In this document: positions 1 through 8,317 of the stretch, in pieces
How the letters are laid out: every line of letters starts with the position of its first letter
Position numbering within the stretch: position 1 is the first letter of the stretch
NCBI GenBank assembly: GCA_937895705.1
Contig: CALBKM010000043.1
Coordinates: forward strand, 82,707-146,706
Origin: an uncultured Clostridia bacterium
GTDB lineage: Bacteria > Bacillota > Clostridia > Lachnospirales > Lachnospiraceae
DNA: 64,000 nucleotides
Direction of reading: 5' to 3'
Made by a program: the position numbers and the translations under genes
Notes under the pieces: model-generated
Databases searched by the model: none
The model's input: only the letters and a program-made list of their open reading frames with translations
What the model was told of the DNA's origin: nothing

Positions 1-1650
1 AATATGTCGTAAAATAATCCTTATTTTATCCGGATCCTCTTCCGCAGCAAGCAAGTCCACAAAACTCTTATCGATTTTTAAAGTATCTAACGGCATCTCC
101 TTCAGTAACGCAAAGGAGGAATAACCGGTTCCGAAATCATCCATGGAAATTCGGAAACCTTTTTTCTTTAGCTCTTCCATTACGGAAATCATATATGCCT
201 GATTATCGGAAGCAACCGTTTCCGTCAACTCGAATTCAATCAAAGAGTGGTCTACACCGTAGGAATCCACAATCTCCGTCAAATACTCCGCCAAACAAAA
301 CAACTCCATATGCTTTCTGGAGAGATTCACGGAAACCGGATACAACGGAAGTCCTTTTTCCTTCCAGTCTTTCAGTTTCTCACAAACCTTACAAAGCACC
401 AGATTATCCACCTTTATAATGGAATCGTCAGCCTCAAAATGCGGAATAAAACTATACGGAGACAACAGTTTCTTATGCTTATAATTCCAACGTACCAATG
501 CCTCCGCACCGTAGATACGCTCCGTATGGATGTCCATCTTCGGCTGTAAATAAACCAAAAACTCATCTTCCCGGATTGCCGTATCCAAATATGCTTTCAA
601 ATGCTTTCCCCACAAAAGATTCTCATGCATCTCGTTGGTATAAAAATTAATCTCCGTCACGTTAATCTTTGTTCCCGTAGCCTGCGCCATTTTTGCACAG
701 TCCGCAACAACATTGCCTACATTCATGGCATTCCGCATATTTACCACACCGCATCTGTAATAGATACGATAATTCGGATCTTCTTTTAAAACTGATATTT
801 CATCAAAAAACTCTGTTAGTTTCTGCCGAGTTTCCGCCTCCGGCATATCCCGGATCATCAACGCAAAATTGTCGTTATCACATCTTGCGCCGCAATATAT
901 CCAATCCTTATGCGCTTCAATATTCCGGGTTACTCCGGTTAACACATCATTCGCCACCTGGTGATTGTACAACTCGTTAATCATATTAAAATCTTTAATA
1001 TCAAAATGTACAAATCCGTAATCCCTGATTCCGTCAAGATAATACGACGCCAAACGGTCCCACATCCAGGACCAGTTATAATATCCGGTAATCGAATCAT
1101 GATACGCCTTAAAAAGGAGTTCTTCCTTCGAATAGTCATGCCCCATCCGGTTTAAGAAAAGAGCATTTTCACTTACCAATTCAACCTCATACAACATACG
1201 TAACTTTTCTCTGGATGTAAAAACAGCAACCAATCCGTCCTGCACATACCGATATTCCGCACTTTTGTCGTTTTGATATTCTCTACCGTAACGTATCACT
1301 TCGTTGAGAACCTCTTCCGTCAACAGACCATCGTATAATACGTCCTGGATAATGACGTCGGCTTCCGGAAGCACCACAGACGGTAACCCCTCCGGCAACT
1401 TAAGTGTTGGGTCATCCTTTCGATATTCGATTCCTACGACACAATATTTCCCCGTCTCTTGTTGAAGAACCGGTGACAAATAAAAGGCCCCGGCATCATC
1501 ATAGGTTCCAAAGGCATACCGATACTCTTGTAATAAAGAAGGACATACTCCGTCCGCAATATTCTGATTCACTTCTCCTGTAACTTCAGGCAAATAAAAC
1601 AATAACCGCTCCGGTCTATGTACAATCATTGTGGATGTTACCTTTGCCAT
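1..1650 (-). CDS. Degenerate-GGDEF / EAL domain protein, putative c-di-GMP phosphodiesterase (C-terminus off window)
   Basis: Continuous reading frame from an ATG at 1650 (AGGTG just upstream) to the window edge, 550 codons without a stop. The N-terminal 200 or so residues are not recognised. A GGDEF-type domain follows, in which the signature reads RCDNDNF instead of RxGGDEF, so cyclase activity is unlikely. The EAL domain has GAEALVRW, VSVNLS, FELTET, DDFGTGYSS and LKIDKSFV, i.e. the metal-binding Glu, Asn, Glu, Asp-Asp and Lys positions visible so far are intact. The last conserved Glu and Gln would lie beyond position 1. EAL enzymes hydrolyse c-di-GMP to pGpG. No membrane segment is obvious in the part seen, so it is probably cytosolic. 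Family assignment is firm; activity is inferred. Confidence 0.9.
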   Translation of the reverse strand, partial: MAKVTSTMIVHRPERLLFYLPEVTGEVNQNIADGVCPSLLQEYRYAFGTYDDAGAFYLSPVLQQETGKYCVVGIEYRKDDPTLKLPEGLPSVVLPEADVIIQDVLYDGLLTEEVLNEVIRYGREYQNDKSAEYRYVQDGLVAVFTSREKLRMLYEVELVSENALFLNRMGHDYSKEELLFKAYHDSITGYYNWSWMWDRLASYYLDGIRDYGFVHFDIKDFNMINELYNHQVANDVLTGVTRNIEAHKDWIYCGARCDNDNFALMIRDMPEAETRQKLTEFFDEISVLKEDPNYRIYYRCGVVNMRNAMNVGNVVADCAKMAQATGTKINVTEINFYTNEMHENLLWGKHLKAYLDTAIREDEFLVYLQPKMDIHTERIYGAEALVRWNYKHKKLLSPYSFIPHFEADDSIIKVDNLVLCKVCEKLKDWKEKGLPLYPVSVNLSRKHMELFCLAEYLTEIVDSYGVDHSLIEFELTETVASDNQAYMISVMEELKKKGFRISMDDFGTGYSSFALLKEMPLDTLKIDKSFVDLLAAEEDPDKIRIILRHI

Positions 1651-1704
1651 AGAACACCTGCCTTTCCGCCAGCCAAGCAAAAATACGTAGCTACTCCCAA
1701 TGTA

Positions 1705-1733
1705 ATTATACTATATGAACTTCATTTCGACAA
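1705..1733 (-). promoter_or_regulatory. Candidate sigma-A promoter for the EAL gene
   Basis: On the minus strand, TTGTCG (1728-1733) and a perfect TATAAT (1705-1710) are separated by 17 bp, about 55 bp upstream of the ATG at 1650. The rest of the 1651-1899 gap shows nothing else I can support. Confidence 0.6.
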
Positions 1734-1899
1734 GTATAAAGAGATAAAAACTAAGCATTATGGTGCTCAAAAAGGGAGAACATATTAAATAAATTCGTAA
1801 TATTTTAACATCTTCTTTGTTGCCTTTGTTTTTCATAAACCTCCGGGCACCGCTTGGCATACGTAGAGCCTTCTCTTTCCACAGCTATCTAATCCCCGG

Positions 1900-2718
1900 T
1901 TACTGGTGTAAATTATTCAAATGCTTCAAATTCAGCAACGGGCTCATATCCTCAATATCCGTCTGCTGAATATTTAAACTCTCCAGATACTTTAACTCCG
2001 AGAGTGGGCTGATATCCTTAATCGGATTAAAATCAATGCGCAAATCCTTTAAAGATATTAAGTTTCTCAAAGGTGAAACATTCGTAACCCGGTTCATAAA
2101 TACGTACAGGGTCTCGATGTACTTTAATTCTGCAAAAGGAGTCAAATCCGTAACCATGTTGTACGCCAGGCAGACATTGTTAAGGAGCGGCATATACGCA
2201 ATGCCGCGAATATCTGCCACGTTGTTTTTATACAGATTCAGAAACGTAAGATTTTTCAATTTCGTCAAACCGGCAATACTGGAAATGCTGTTATTTTCCA
2301 ACACAAGCCTCTGTAAATTGATTAACTCGTTTAAGGCATCTACCTTCTCGATGCCCTTTTCGTTCAACTGCAAACTTGTCATTTTGTACACATCACTAAG
2401 CATAATGTCGCGGTCCTTAATTCCGGTCACTTCGCGCATGGCCGCCTCCAACGCCTGATCCTTCCAATCCATGACATGGTCCTCAAGACCGCTGTCACAC
2501 CAAGGAAAATACTTCGGTTCCGGAGCTTTCGGCAACTCATTACGTCCCATACCATCACCGGAAGGCTTCTGTCCTACACCTGCAAGAATCTTCTTAAGAA
2601 CATCCTTGTTTTCAAATATAATCTGTAATCCGCAATACTCACATACGCCGATTCCTTTCTCCAAATCCGGCGTAATCTGCGCTCCGCATCCCGAACATTT
2701 CAGTTCCATGATTTTCAT
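1900..2718 (-). CDS. Zinc-ribbon / leucine-rich-repeat protein
   Basis: 272 residues. The N-terminus has a four-cysteine zinc ribbon (CSGC about 20 residues before CEYC). A linker follows, then from about residue 115 a run of internalin-like leucine-rich repeats with the pattern L-x-x-L-x-L-x-x-N-x-I-x-x-I, roughly 22 residues per turn. No signal peptide or membrane segment is visible, so it is probably cytosolic, unlike true internalins. The start is ambiguous: ATG at 2718 or the fourth codon at 2709, with GGAG and AAGG motifs upstream. It is separated by 46 bp from another zinc-ribbon gene and may be co-transcribed with it. LRRs usually mediate protein binding; the partner is unknown. Confidence 0.8.
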   Translation of the reverse strand: MKIMELKCSGCGAQITPDLEKGIGVCEYCGLQIIFENKDVLKKILAGVGQKPSGDGMGRNELPKAPEPKYFPWCDSGLEDHVMDWKDQALEAAMREVTGIKDRDIMLSDVYKMTSLQLNEKGIEKVDALNELINLQRLVLENNSISSIAGLTKLKNLTFLNLYKNNVADIRGIAYMPLLNNVCLAYNMVTDLTPFAELKYIETLYVFMNRVTNVSPLRNLISLKDLRIDFNPIKDISPLSELKYLESLNIQQTDIEDMSPLLNLKHLNNLHQ

Positions 2719-2764
2719 CCTTCGTCAAACTCCTTTGCTATAGTTCGCATTTATTCACGCACCA

Positions 2765-3583
2765 TCACCAGTCGGAATCCCAATCCGTTCCGCCGGAATC
2801 CCAGTCGCTTCCCGAATCCCAGTCATAGTCGTTGTCCCAACCACTGTCATAATCATCATCGTAATCTTCGGTGTACCATATGCTGTCCTCGAAGCTTTTT
2901 CCTTCGTGACTATAAATTCGATATTCGCCTTCCTCATCCGAATAGACTTCCTCCGGTACATCACTATCCTCCATCACACTCCAATCATCGGTATAATCAT
3001 CATAATAATACCAGGAGGAGTTTTGATGATAATAGGTAGAATTGTTGTATTGATAATATCCTCTGGACGGTGTATCATCCTTAAGGGAATGTGCAAAAGA
3101 CAATGTGATTGCCAGCATACAGGCACCATATACGCCCACATAGATTCCACGCTTATTTATCTTCTTTTTGGAAACACTTTGTTGCGTACTCTCATTATAT
3201 CGTCTCGTTGCACTCCGGTCTTTCCGATCCGCAATCTCACTTTTCAGCTTCTGATAAAGTTCGTTAACCGCATAAGCCTCATCAATTCCACGATAACGAA
3301 CGGCTCTGCTTCCGTCCGCTTTGTTTTTATAAACAACAAAGTCTCCCGTGCTGTCTTGATAAATTCCGAACGCCCGGGGTTCCTCAATATTTTTACCGAT
3401 AAAAAATCTGGTCACATCTTCCGGCGGAAGATTCCGCGCTATGTACCATTCTTTTAATTCCTCTATGGTCCGCGGCTGCTCCCCCGCGAAACGATTGACT
3501 CCGTTCAATGCCGCACCGCAATTGGGACAAACCTCATTTTTCTCCTCAATTATACTGCCGCAATAATCACACTTAATCCTCAT
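2765..3583 (-). CDS. Zinc-ribbon membrane protein with Asp/Trp/Ser-rich tail
   Basis: 272 residues from ATG 3583, chosen because GGAGG lies 9 bp upstream. The frame stays open up to 3751 but that extension crosses a transcription terminator, so it is rejected. The N-terminus carries CDYC...CPNC, a zinc ribbon. A soluble region follows, then one hydrophobic segment near residue 165 (motif GVYGACMLAITLSF). After the membrane segment the protein is Tyr- and Ser-rich, then ends in an acidic repeat built on DWDS/DYDWDSG. The architecture suggests a bitopic protein with a cytosolic zinc ribbon and an acidic, probably disordered exterior tail. No function can be assigned. Confidence 0.8.
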   Translation of the reverse strand: MRIKCDYCGSIIEEKNEVCPNCGAALNGVNRFAGEQPRTIEELKEWYIARNLPPEDVTRFFIGKNIEEPRAFGIYQDSTGDFVVYKNKADGSRAVRYRGIDEAYAVNELYQKLKSEIADRKDRSATRRYNESTQQSVSKKKINKRGIYVGVYGACMLAITLSFAHSLKDDTPSRGYYQYNNSTYYHQNSSWYYYDDYTDDWSVMEDSDVPEEVYSDEEGEYRIYSHEGKSFEDSIWYTEDYDDDYDSGWDNDYDWDSGSDWDSGGTDWDSDW

Positions 3584-3705
3584 ACTGTACTTCCTCCGTA
3601 CCGCTTGTGTCAATCCGTGTTTTCTCAGAATTCGCTGTCTTTGTTGTACAAACTCTGTTTCATTCATTATATCATACATTTCATAAAAAACAAAGACATA
3701 GAAAA

Positions 3706-3730
3706 AGCCCGGACCACTAAGGTCCGGGCT
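3706..3730 (-). terminator. Intrinsic terminator after lipoprotein gene 3764-4312
   Basis: A perfect 10-bp stem (AGCCCGGACC / GGTCCGGGCT) with a 5-nt loop, followed on the minus strand by a T-run. It ends transcription coming from 4312 and marks the downstream gene as a separate unit. Confidence 0.9.
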
Positions 3731-3763
3731 TAATGCACCAACAACCTTCAAAACACTTCTTCT

Positions 3764-4312
3764 TTACTTACCCTCAAAAAGCTGATAATTTCCCGAATTC
3801 ATATTGACAATATCCAAACAAGGAACTCCGTCCGATTCTAAGAAAAAACCGTAATAAGGGGTCTGATACGGTGCTTCTACCACATTCTCACCGTCTATCA
3901 TACACGCCTCGTTATTCAGAACAAAAACTACAAAATTGGACTCGTCATATTCTTCAACTCTGTCAAAAAGGCCTTCTAATTCCGCCTTTGTTACGGCATA
4001 TTCGCTCAACTCCGTTGTAATATACGTCACAGCCGGCTTACCCACATAAAATCCATAGGTTCCCTCGAAGTAATTGTTGGTTAGATCCTCTGCCGATTGA
4101 TAATACTTAAAACTTCCGTCCTTTTCGCATACGATCAACGAAGAATCACTGGTAGCCTGCCACTTGTACTCTGTAATAAAGGCTGTACTTAACTTACTAC
4201 TGGTTTCCGGTTCTTTATCGACTACCGGTAATTTCGGCATACCGCATCCCGACAACCCTACACATGCAACAGCCATCACAACTGCTAATAATTTAATAAC
4301 CCTCTTGTTCAT
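3764..4312 (-). CDS. Small secreted lipoprotein, unknown function
   Basis: 182 residues from ATG 4312 (GAGGAG about 9 bp upstream). A lysine-containing start, a hydrophobic stretch and the lipobox LSGC around residue 23 mark a type II signal peptide, so the mature protein should be anchored to the outer face of the membrane. The rest is a soluble domain of about 150 residues without a motif I recognise. It has its own terminator downstream and lies 124 bp below another lipoprotein gene of similar size; the two do not look like close paralogues. Confidence 0.75.
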   Translation of the reverse strand: MNKRVIKLLAVVMAVACVGLSGCGMPKLPVVDKEPETSSKLSTAFITEYKWQATSDSSLIVCEKDGSFKYYQSAEDLTNNYFEGTYGFYVGKPAVTYITTELSEYAVTKAELEGLFDRVEEYDESNFVVFVLNNEACMIDGENVVEAPYQTPYYGFFLESDGVPCLDIVNMNSGNYQLFEGK

Positions 4313-4436
4313 ACTGATTTTCTCCTCTGCTTTGTTTGTTCTTTGCCTCAATTTCAGACACAACGCAGATTATAGCATACATTGTATTTTTATGCAATTA
4401 CTTTTTAGTAATCAGTAACTTTCAGCTCCGCCCTTC

Positions 4437-5021
4437 CTATTCCGATGCGATCGACATCTCAATACCTATATAATCTGCGGCTGTTCCGGTCTTCTCAGGA
4501 TTATAAATGTCCGTGTACTCACTCCACAAAGAGTATTCTCCGACGTTATACACGCGAAAAAGTTCCAAATCCTCACCGGCCGGCAGTGCCTTGTACCACG
4601 GCTTACCTTCAATCGTCATGGTTCCTTTAAACATCTTTTGCGGATAGTGTACATAATCATTATCCTTATTTACCACTACACCGATACTATATACATCACT
4701 ATGTACCCCCTCCTGCTCATATAAGTAACAGAAGATTCCGATCTCGTCCCACACATAATTCGTACGCCTCGGCGCATCAAGGTTCACCTCGTTTTCATGT
4801 ATCACCACCCTCGGTTCTCCCCACAGTGCAATCAACTCCTCCCCGTCAACCGGCAACGGAATCACTTTGTCTCCCACATGCATTCCGTCTGCGTCAAAGT
4901 CAATAAGGATGGACTCTTTCCCATCATTCTCCTTCGAAATCTCTTTGGTTGCGGTTTTACACCCCAGACACATTACTGCCATTGCCATTACTGCCACGAT
5001 TACTAAAATTGTCTTCTTCAT
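4437..5021 (-). CDS. Small secreted lipoprotein, operator-controlled, unknown function
   Basis: 194 residues. ATG 5021 is preferred over ATG 5027 because AGGAG sits 7 bp from the former and only 1 bp from the latter. The N-terminus is a lipoprotein signal (MKKTILVIVAVMAMAV then LGC). The mature part is about 170 residues with a beta-rich look, including a segment on placing a GEPR-containing strand after an acidic loop. I do not recognise the family with confidence. The gene sits directly behind a strong promoter with two near-identical palindromes (5067-5126), so it is likely to be tightly repressed by an unidentified regulator. Confidence 0.75.
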   Translation of the reverse strand: MKKTILVIVAVMAMAVMCLGCKTATKEISKENDGKESILIDFDADGMHVGDKVIPLPVDGEELIALWGEPRVVIHENEVNLDAPRRTNYVWDEIGIFCYLYEQEGVHSDVYSIGVVVNKDNDYVHYPQKMFKGTMTIEGKPWYKALPAGEDLELFRVYNVGEYSLWSEYTDIYNPEKTGTAADYIGIEMSIASE

Positions 5022-5066
5022 TTGCATTCTCCTTCATTGGTCATATGATATTTTCCGAGAGTTATT

Positions 5067-5130
5067 GATATTATCATTTCGATACTATCTCATTCCTCTT
5101 CATGATACTATCATTTCGATAATATGTCAA
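5067..5130 (-). promoter_or_regulatory. Promoter with two palindromic operators
   Basis: On the minus strand TTGACA (5125-5130), a 17-bp spacer and TATCAT (5102-5107) form a good sigma-A promoter. The spacer holds the palindrome TATCGAAATGATA. The same core recurs at 5067-5089, just after the expected start of transcription, with the two 23-bp sites 37 bp apart. One site within the spacer and one downstream of the start is a classic repressor arrangement. The regulator gene is not evident nearby. Confidence 0.75.
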
Positions 5131-5195
5131 GACCTAATTTGGCGTTTTTTTCACTCACAACAGTAAAATCACTGAGTTTTGAAGCACACCAAAAA

Positions 5196-5717
5196 CTATT
5201 CTCTTCTATACTTCACTACACATGCAGGATTACCTGCGACCACACTATATGGTTCTGTATCCTTTGTCACAACTGCACCTGCTCCTATAACACAACCATC
5301 TGCAATATTTACTCCCGGTAATATTATAGCATTCATACCGATCCAAACATCATTTCCTATAACAACCGGTTTCTCAGATGAATTCCCCTGTTCTGCAATT
5401 AACAGCTTCTTATCCATATAATTATGATTTACTGTTAAAATTGAGACATTCGGAGCCATCATAACATCATTTCCGATTATCACTTTTCCTGAAATATAAC
5501 AATTTACTCCTATACCTGAATTATTGCCCACTTCCAACAGCCGCGTAAAATATGCTCCTCTTTCAACATTCACACCACTACCACATTTTTCCATAATCAG
5601 TCTTCCGGTCTGATACCGAAGCATTCTTGCAATTTTCCCCCCAAAAACAGAATACGAAGCCGGTAACCATTTTACAAGCGGATACAATACTTTTCCAAAA
5701 AGAACTCTTATTTTCAT
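5196..5717 (-). CDS. Hexapeptide-repeat (left-handed beta-helix) acyltransferase
   Basis: 173 residues from ATG 5717 (AGGGG 9 bp upstream); an in-frame ATG at 5738 has no proper ribosome binding site. The centre consists of hexapeptide repeats [I/V]-G-x-x-x-x, with VIIGNDVMMAPNVSI, the catalytic-type NHNY (His), VVIGNDVWIGMNAIILPGV and VIGAGAVVTKD. This is the pattern of the maltose/galactoside/WcaF-like O-acetyltransferases, which use acetyl-CoA on a sugar hydroxyl. The first 50 residues include a hydrophobic region rather than the usual maltose acetyltransferase N-terminal domain. Substrate unknown; a role in surface polysaccharide modification is a guess. Confidence 0.85.
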   Translation of the reverse strand: MKIRVLFGKVLYPLVKWLPASYSVFGGKIARMLRYQTGRLIMEKCGSGVNVERGAYFTRLLEVGNNSGIGVNCYISGKVIIGNDVMMAPNVSILTVNHNYMDKKLLIAEQGNSSEKPVVIGNDVWIGMNAIILPGVNIADGCVIGAGAVVTKDTEPYSVVAGNPACVVKYRRE

Positions 5718-5794
5718 TTGCTTCTTCCCCTCTGACATCCTTTTTACTTTAAAGCTTCCATTCTACTGTTTCTACACTGATTAGCGTTTAATTT

Positions 5795-7174
5795 TTATTT
5801 GGACAATAGACATACCGTCTCACAATGCTCCGTAAACGGAAACATGTCCACCGGCTGGGCCTTCGTAAGCTTATACCCATTCTCCCCCAAATATTTCACA
5901 TCCCGTGCCAACGTCGCCGGGTCACAGGATACGTAAACCACTCTCTTCGGTTCCATATTCACTACTGTCTGCAAAAGTGCCTCGTCGCACCCCTTTCGCG
6001 GCGGATCCACTACAATAACATCCGCCCGCATACTGCCACCGCTTTCCTTATACTTTGCCGGCAATACGTCTTCGGCGGCGCCCACAAAAAACTCCGCGTT
6101 TGTAATGTTGTTTCGTGCTGCATTCTGCTTTGCATCCTCAATGGCCTGGGGTACAATTTCCACACCGTACACCTGCTTTGCTTCCTTTGCAAGGAACAGG
6201 GAAATGGTTCCGATGCCGCAATATAAGTCCCAGACAATCTCGTTTCCGGTCAGTCCCGCAAACTCCAGAGCCTTTTCATACAATACCTTGGTCTGCTTCG
6301 GATTCACCTGATAAAAGGACAACGGAGAAATTCGGAAAGAAACTTCTCCGATATAGTCCGTAATATAGGTTTCGCCCCATACCGGGATAATCTCTCTTCC
6401 GAGAATCACATTGGTTTTCTCACAGTTGACATTCAGGCAAAGGCCTTTCAACCCTTCTACATCGGCTTTAAGCCGTTCCGCCAGCACCTCCGCCTTCGGG
6501 AAACTCTTTCCGTTGACAATCAGACACACCAACACCTCTCCGGTCACGGCACCCACTCTTGTCAAAATATGACGCACCAGTCCGGTGTGAGTCTCTTCCT
6601 CGTACGGAGCAATATTATACTGCTCAATATGCTCGCATACAATTCTACAGATTACTTCGTTTATCGGAGCCTGAATGGCACAGGCGGTACTGGGAATAAT
6701 CGCATGGCTGTGTCCCGCATAAAAGCCGGTAACAATCTTTCCGTTTTTATCTTTTCCCACAGGAAACTGCGCCTTGTTGCGGTAAGCAAAAAAGTCCTTC
6801 ATCCCGAGAATCGGAAGAAATTGCGATTTGTCCTCCTCAAACTCCACTCCTCCGATTCGAGTGAGACACCCTTTTACCTTTCGCTCCTTCCAAGAAAGCT
6901 GCGCCGGATAACTCACGGACTGCAACTGACAACCGCCGCATCGTCCGGCCACCGGACAAACCGGTTCTGTACGATGCTCCGACGGTCGTACAATCTTCTC
7001 GATTTTAGCGTAACCGTAGGTCTTCTTCGCCTTTAATACCTTCGCTTCGATGACATCACCCACCACGGCCCCCTTTACAAACAAAGTAAACCCGTCCGCA
7101 CGGCCGATGCCTTCTCCGCCGCTGCCCATATCCGTAATCTCAATTGTCACAAGCTCGTTCTTTTTCGGAGTCAT
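5795..7174 (-). CDS. rlmD: 23S rRNA (uracil-C5)-methyltransferase, RlmD/RumA family
   Basis: 459 residues from ATG 7174 (AGGA upstream); the open frame up to 7375 overlaps galE and is discarded. An N-terminal TRAM domain (about residues 5-60) is followed by a cysteine cluster CPVAGRCGGCQLQ that binds a 4Fe-4S cluster, then the SAM-binding Rossmann domain (DLYCGIGTISL), VVDPPRKGCD and the nucleophile motif SCDPATLARD. These enzymes transfer a methyl group from SAM to C5 of a uridine in 23S rRNA. In Bacillus one homologue modifies both U747 and U1939, so the exact target here is uncertain. It is the last gene of the galE-side block, 79 bp after galE. Confidence 0.93.
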   Translation of the reverse strand: MTPKKNELVTIEITDMGSGGEGIGRADGFTLFVKGAVVGDVIEAKVLKAKKTYGYAKIEKIVRPSEHRTEPVCPVAGRCGGCQLQSVSYPAQLSWKERKVKGCLTRIGGVEFEEDKSQFLPILGMKDFFAYRNKAQFPVGKDKNGKIVTGFYAGHSHAIIPSTACAIQAPINEVICRIVCEHIEQYNIAPYEEETHTGLVRHILTRVGAVTGEVLVCLIVNGKSFPKAEVLAERLKADVEGLKGLCLNVNCEKTNVILGREIIPVWGETYITDYIGEVSFRISPLSFYQVNPKQTKVLYEKALEFAGLTGNEIVWDLYCGIGTISLFLAKEAKQVYGVEIVPQAIEDAKQNAARNNITNAEFFVGAAEDVLPAKYKESGGSMRADVIVVDPPRKGCDEALLQTVVNMEPKRVVYVSCDPATLARDVKYLGENGYKLTKAQPVDMFPFTEHCETVCLLSK

Positions 7175-7253
7175 ACTGTTTTCCTGCTTTCTGATCTTAT
7201 CTGAATTTAAGGTCAAAACGTTCTTATCCCGAAACCGTTTTGACCTCAAAATT

Positions 7254-8243
7254 TTACTCTTGATACCCGTGCGGATGGCTGCTGTGCCACTTCCATGCCG
7301 TAGCGATAATCTCTTCCATATCGGTGTACTGCGGCTTCCACCCCAGTACCGTTCTTGCCTTTTCGCTGGAGGCAATTAAAGTTGCCGGGTCACCGCCGCG
7401 ACGCGGTGCATCCTGCGCCTTAATCGGGAGACCTGTTACACGTCTTGCACCTTCTACGATTTCACGTACGCTGTAGCCTTCGCCGCTGCCAAGATTAAAT
7501 ACATTGCTTTCGTTGCCCTGCATCAAATACTCCACCGCAAGGACATGGGCCTGGGCTAGGTCCATTACATGTACGTAGTCGCGGATACAGGTACCGTCCT
7601 TGGTCGGATAGTCCGTTCCGCAAATATCGATGTGGTCACGTTGACCAAGGGGCACCTGAAGCACCAACGGAATCAAGTGGCTCTCCGGGGAGTGGGCCTC
7701 ACCGATGGCTCCGCCGGGATGCGCCCCACAGGCGTTAAAATAACGAAGTGCCACATATTTCAAACCGTGGGCGGTGTCCGTCCACTTCATCATCTTCTCC
7801 ATGGCCAGCTTTGTCTCTCCGTAGGTATTAATCGGCGAGGTCTTATCAGATTCCAGAATCGGAATATTCTCCGGCTCGCCGTAAGTTGCCGCCGTAGAGG
7901 AGAATACAATTTTCTTCACATCGTGAGCAATCATGGACTCCAAAAGCACCTTGGTTCCGCAAACATTATTGTCATAATACTTTAACGGGTTCTTCATACT
8001 CTCCGCTACTAAAGAATTTGCCGCAAAATGAATCACCGCATCAATTTTCTCGTTTTCAAATACAGAGTCCACAAAACCGCGGTTCCGGATGTCGCCTTCA
8101 TAAAAACGAGCCTTTTCATGTACCGCCTCTCTGTGACCGGTTTCCAGATTGTCCGCTACCACCACGTCAATGCCTCTGTCTACAAGCTCATATACCATAT
8201 GAGAACCGATATAGCCGGCTCCTCCCAATACTAAAATCGTCAT
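7254..8243 (-). CDS. galE: UDP-glucose 4-epimerase
   Basis: 329 residues, standard length. GGAGYIGSH at the N-terminus binds NAD, SSTAATYGEP and the catalytic pair Y-x-x-x-K (NTYGETK) are in place, followed by RYFNACGAHP and the C-terminal substrate loop. It interconverts UDP-glucose and UDP-galactose in the cytosol, feeding glycan synthesis or galactose use. GGGAGG precedes the ATG at 8243. It follows yhaM by 74 bp. No gal genes adjoin it, so it is more likely a biosynthetic copy. Confidence 0.95.
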   Translation of the reverse strand: MTILVLGGAGYIGSHMVYELVDRGIDVVVADNLETGHREAVHEKARFYEGDIRNRGFVDSVFENEKIDAVIHFAANSLVAESMKNPLKYYDNNVCGTKVLLESMIAHDVKKIVFSSTAATYGEPENIPILESDKTSPINTYGETKLAMEKMMKWTDTAHGLKYVALRYFNACGAHPGGAIGEAHSPESHLIPLVLQVPLGQRDHIDICGTDYPTKDGTCIRDYVHVMDLAQAHVLAVEYLMQGNESNVFNLGSGEGYSVREIVEGARRVTGLPIKAQDAPRRGGDPATLIASSEKARTVLGWKPQYTDMEEIIATAWKWHSSHPHGYQE

Positions 8244-8317
8244 CTTATTATCCTCCCGTTCGATATTTATTGAGACATAACAACTCTACACCTTCCCCCA
8301 AGGGTAATGTCAAGTCA

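Noticed and set aside
3584..3751. N-terminal extension of the zinc-ribbon membrane protein by 56 residues
   Set aside because: The stretch contains a strong terminator for the upstream gene and lacks a ribosome binding site, while GGAGG precedes ATG 3583.
5139..5195. Terminator after the hexapeptide acetyltransferase gene
   Set aside because: The minus-strand hairpin CAGT-ACTG is weak and is followed by A-rich rather than T-rich sequence.
7175..7375. Longer RlmD N-terminus (67 extra residues)
   Set aside because: It would overlap the end of galE, has no family counterpart and the TRAM domain begins right after ATG 7174.
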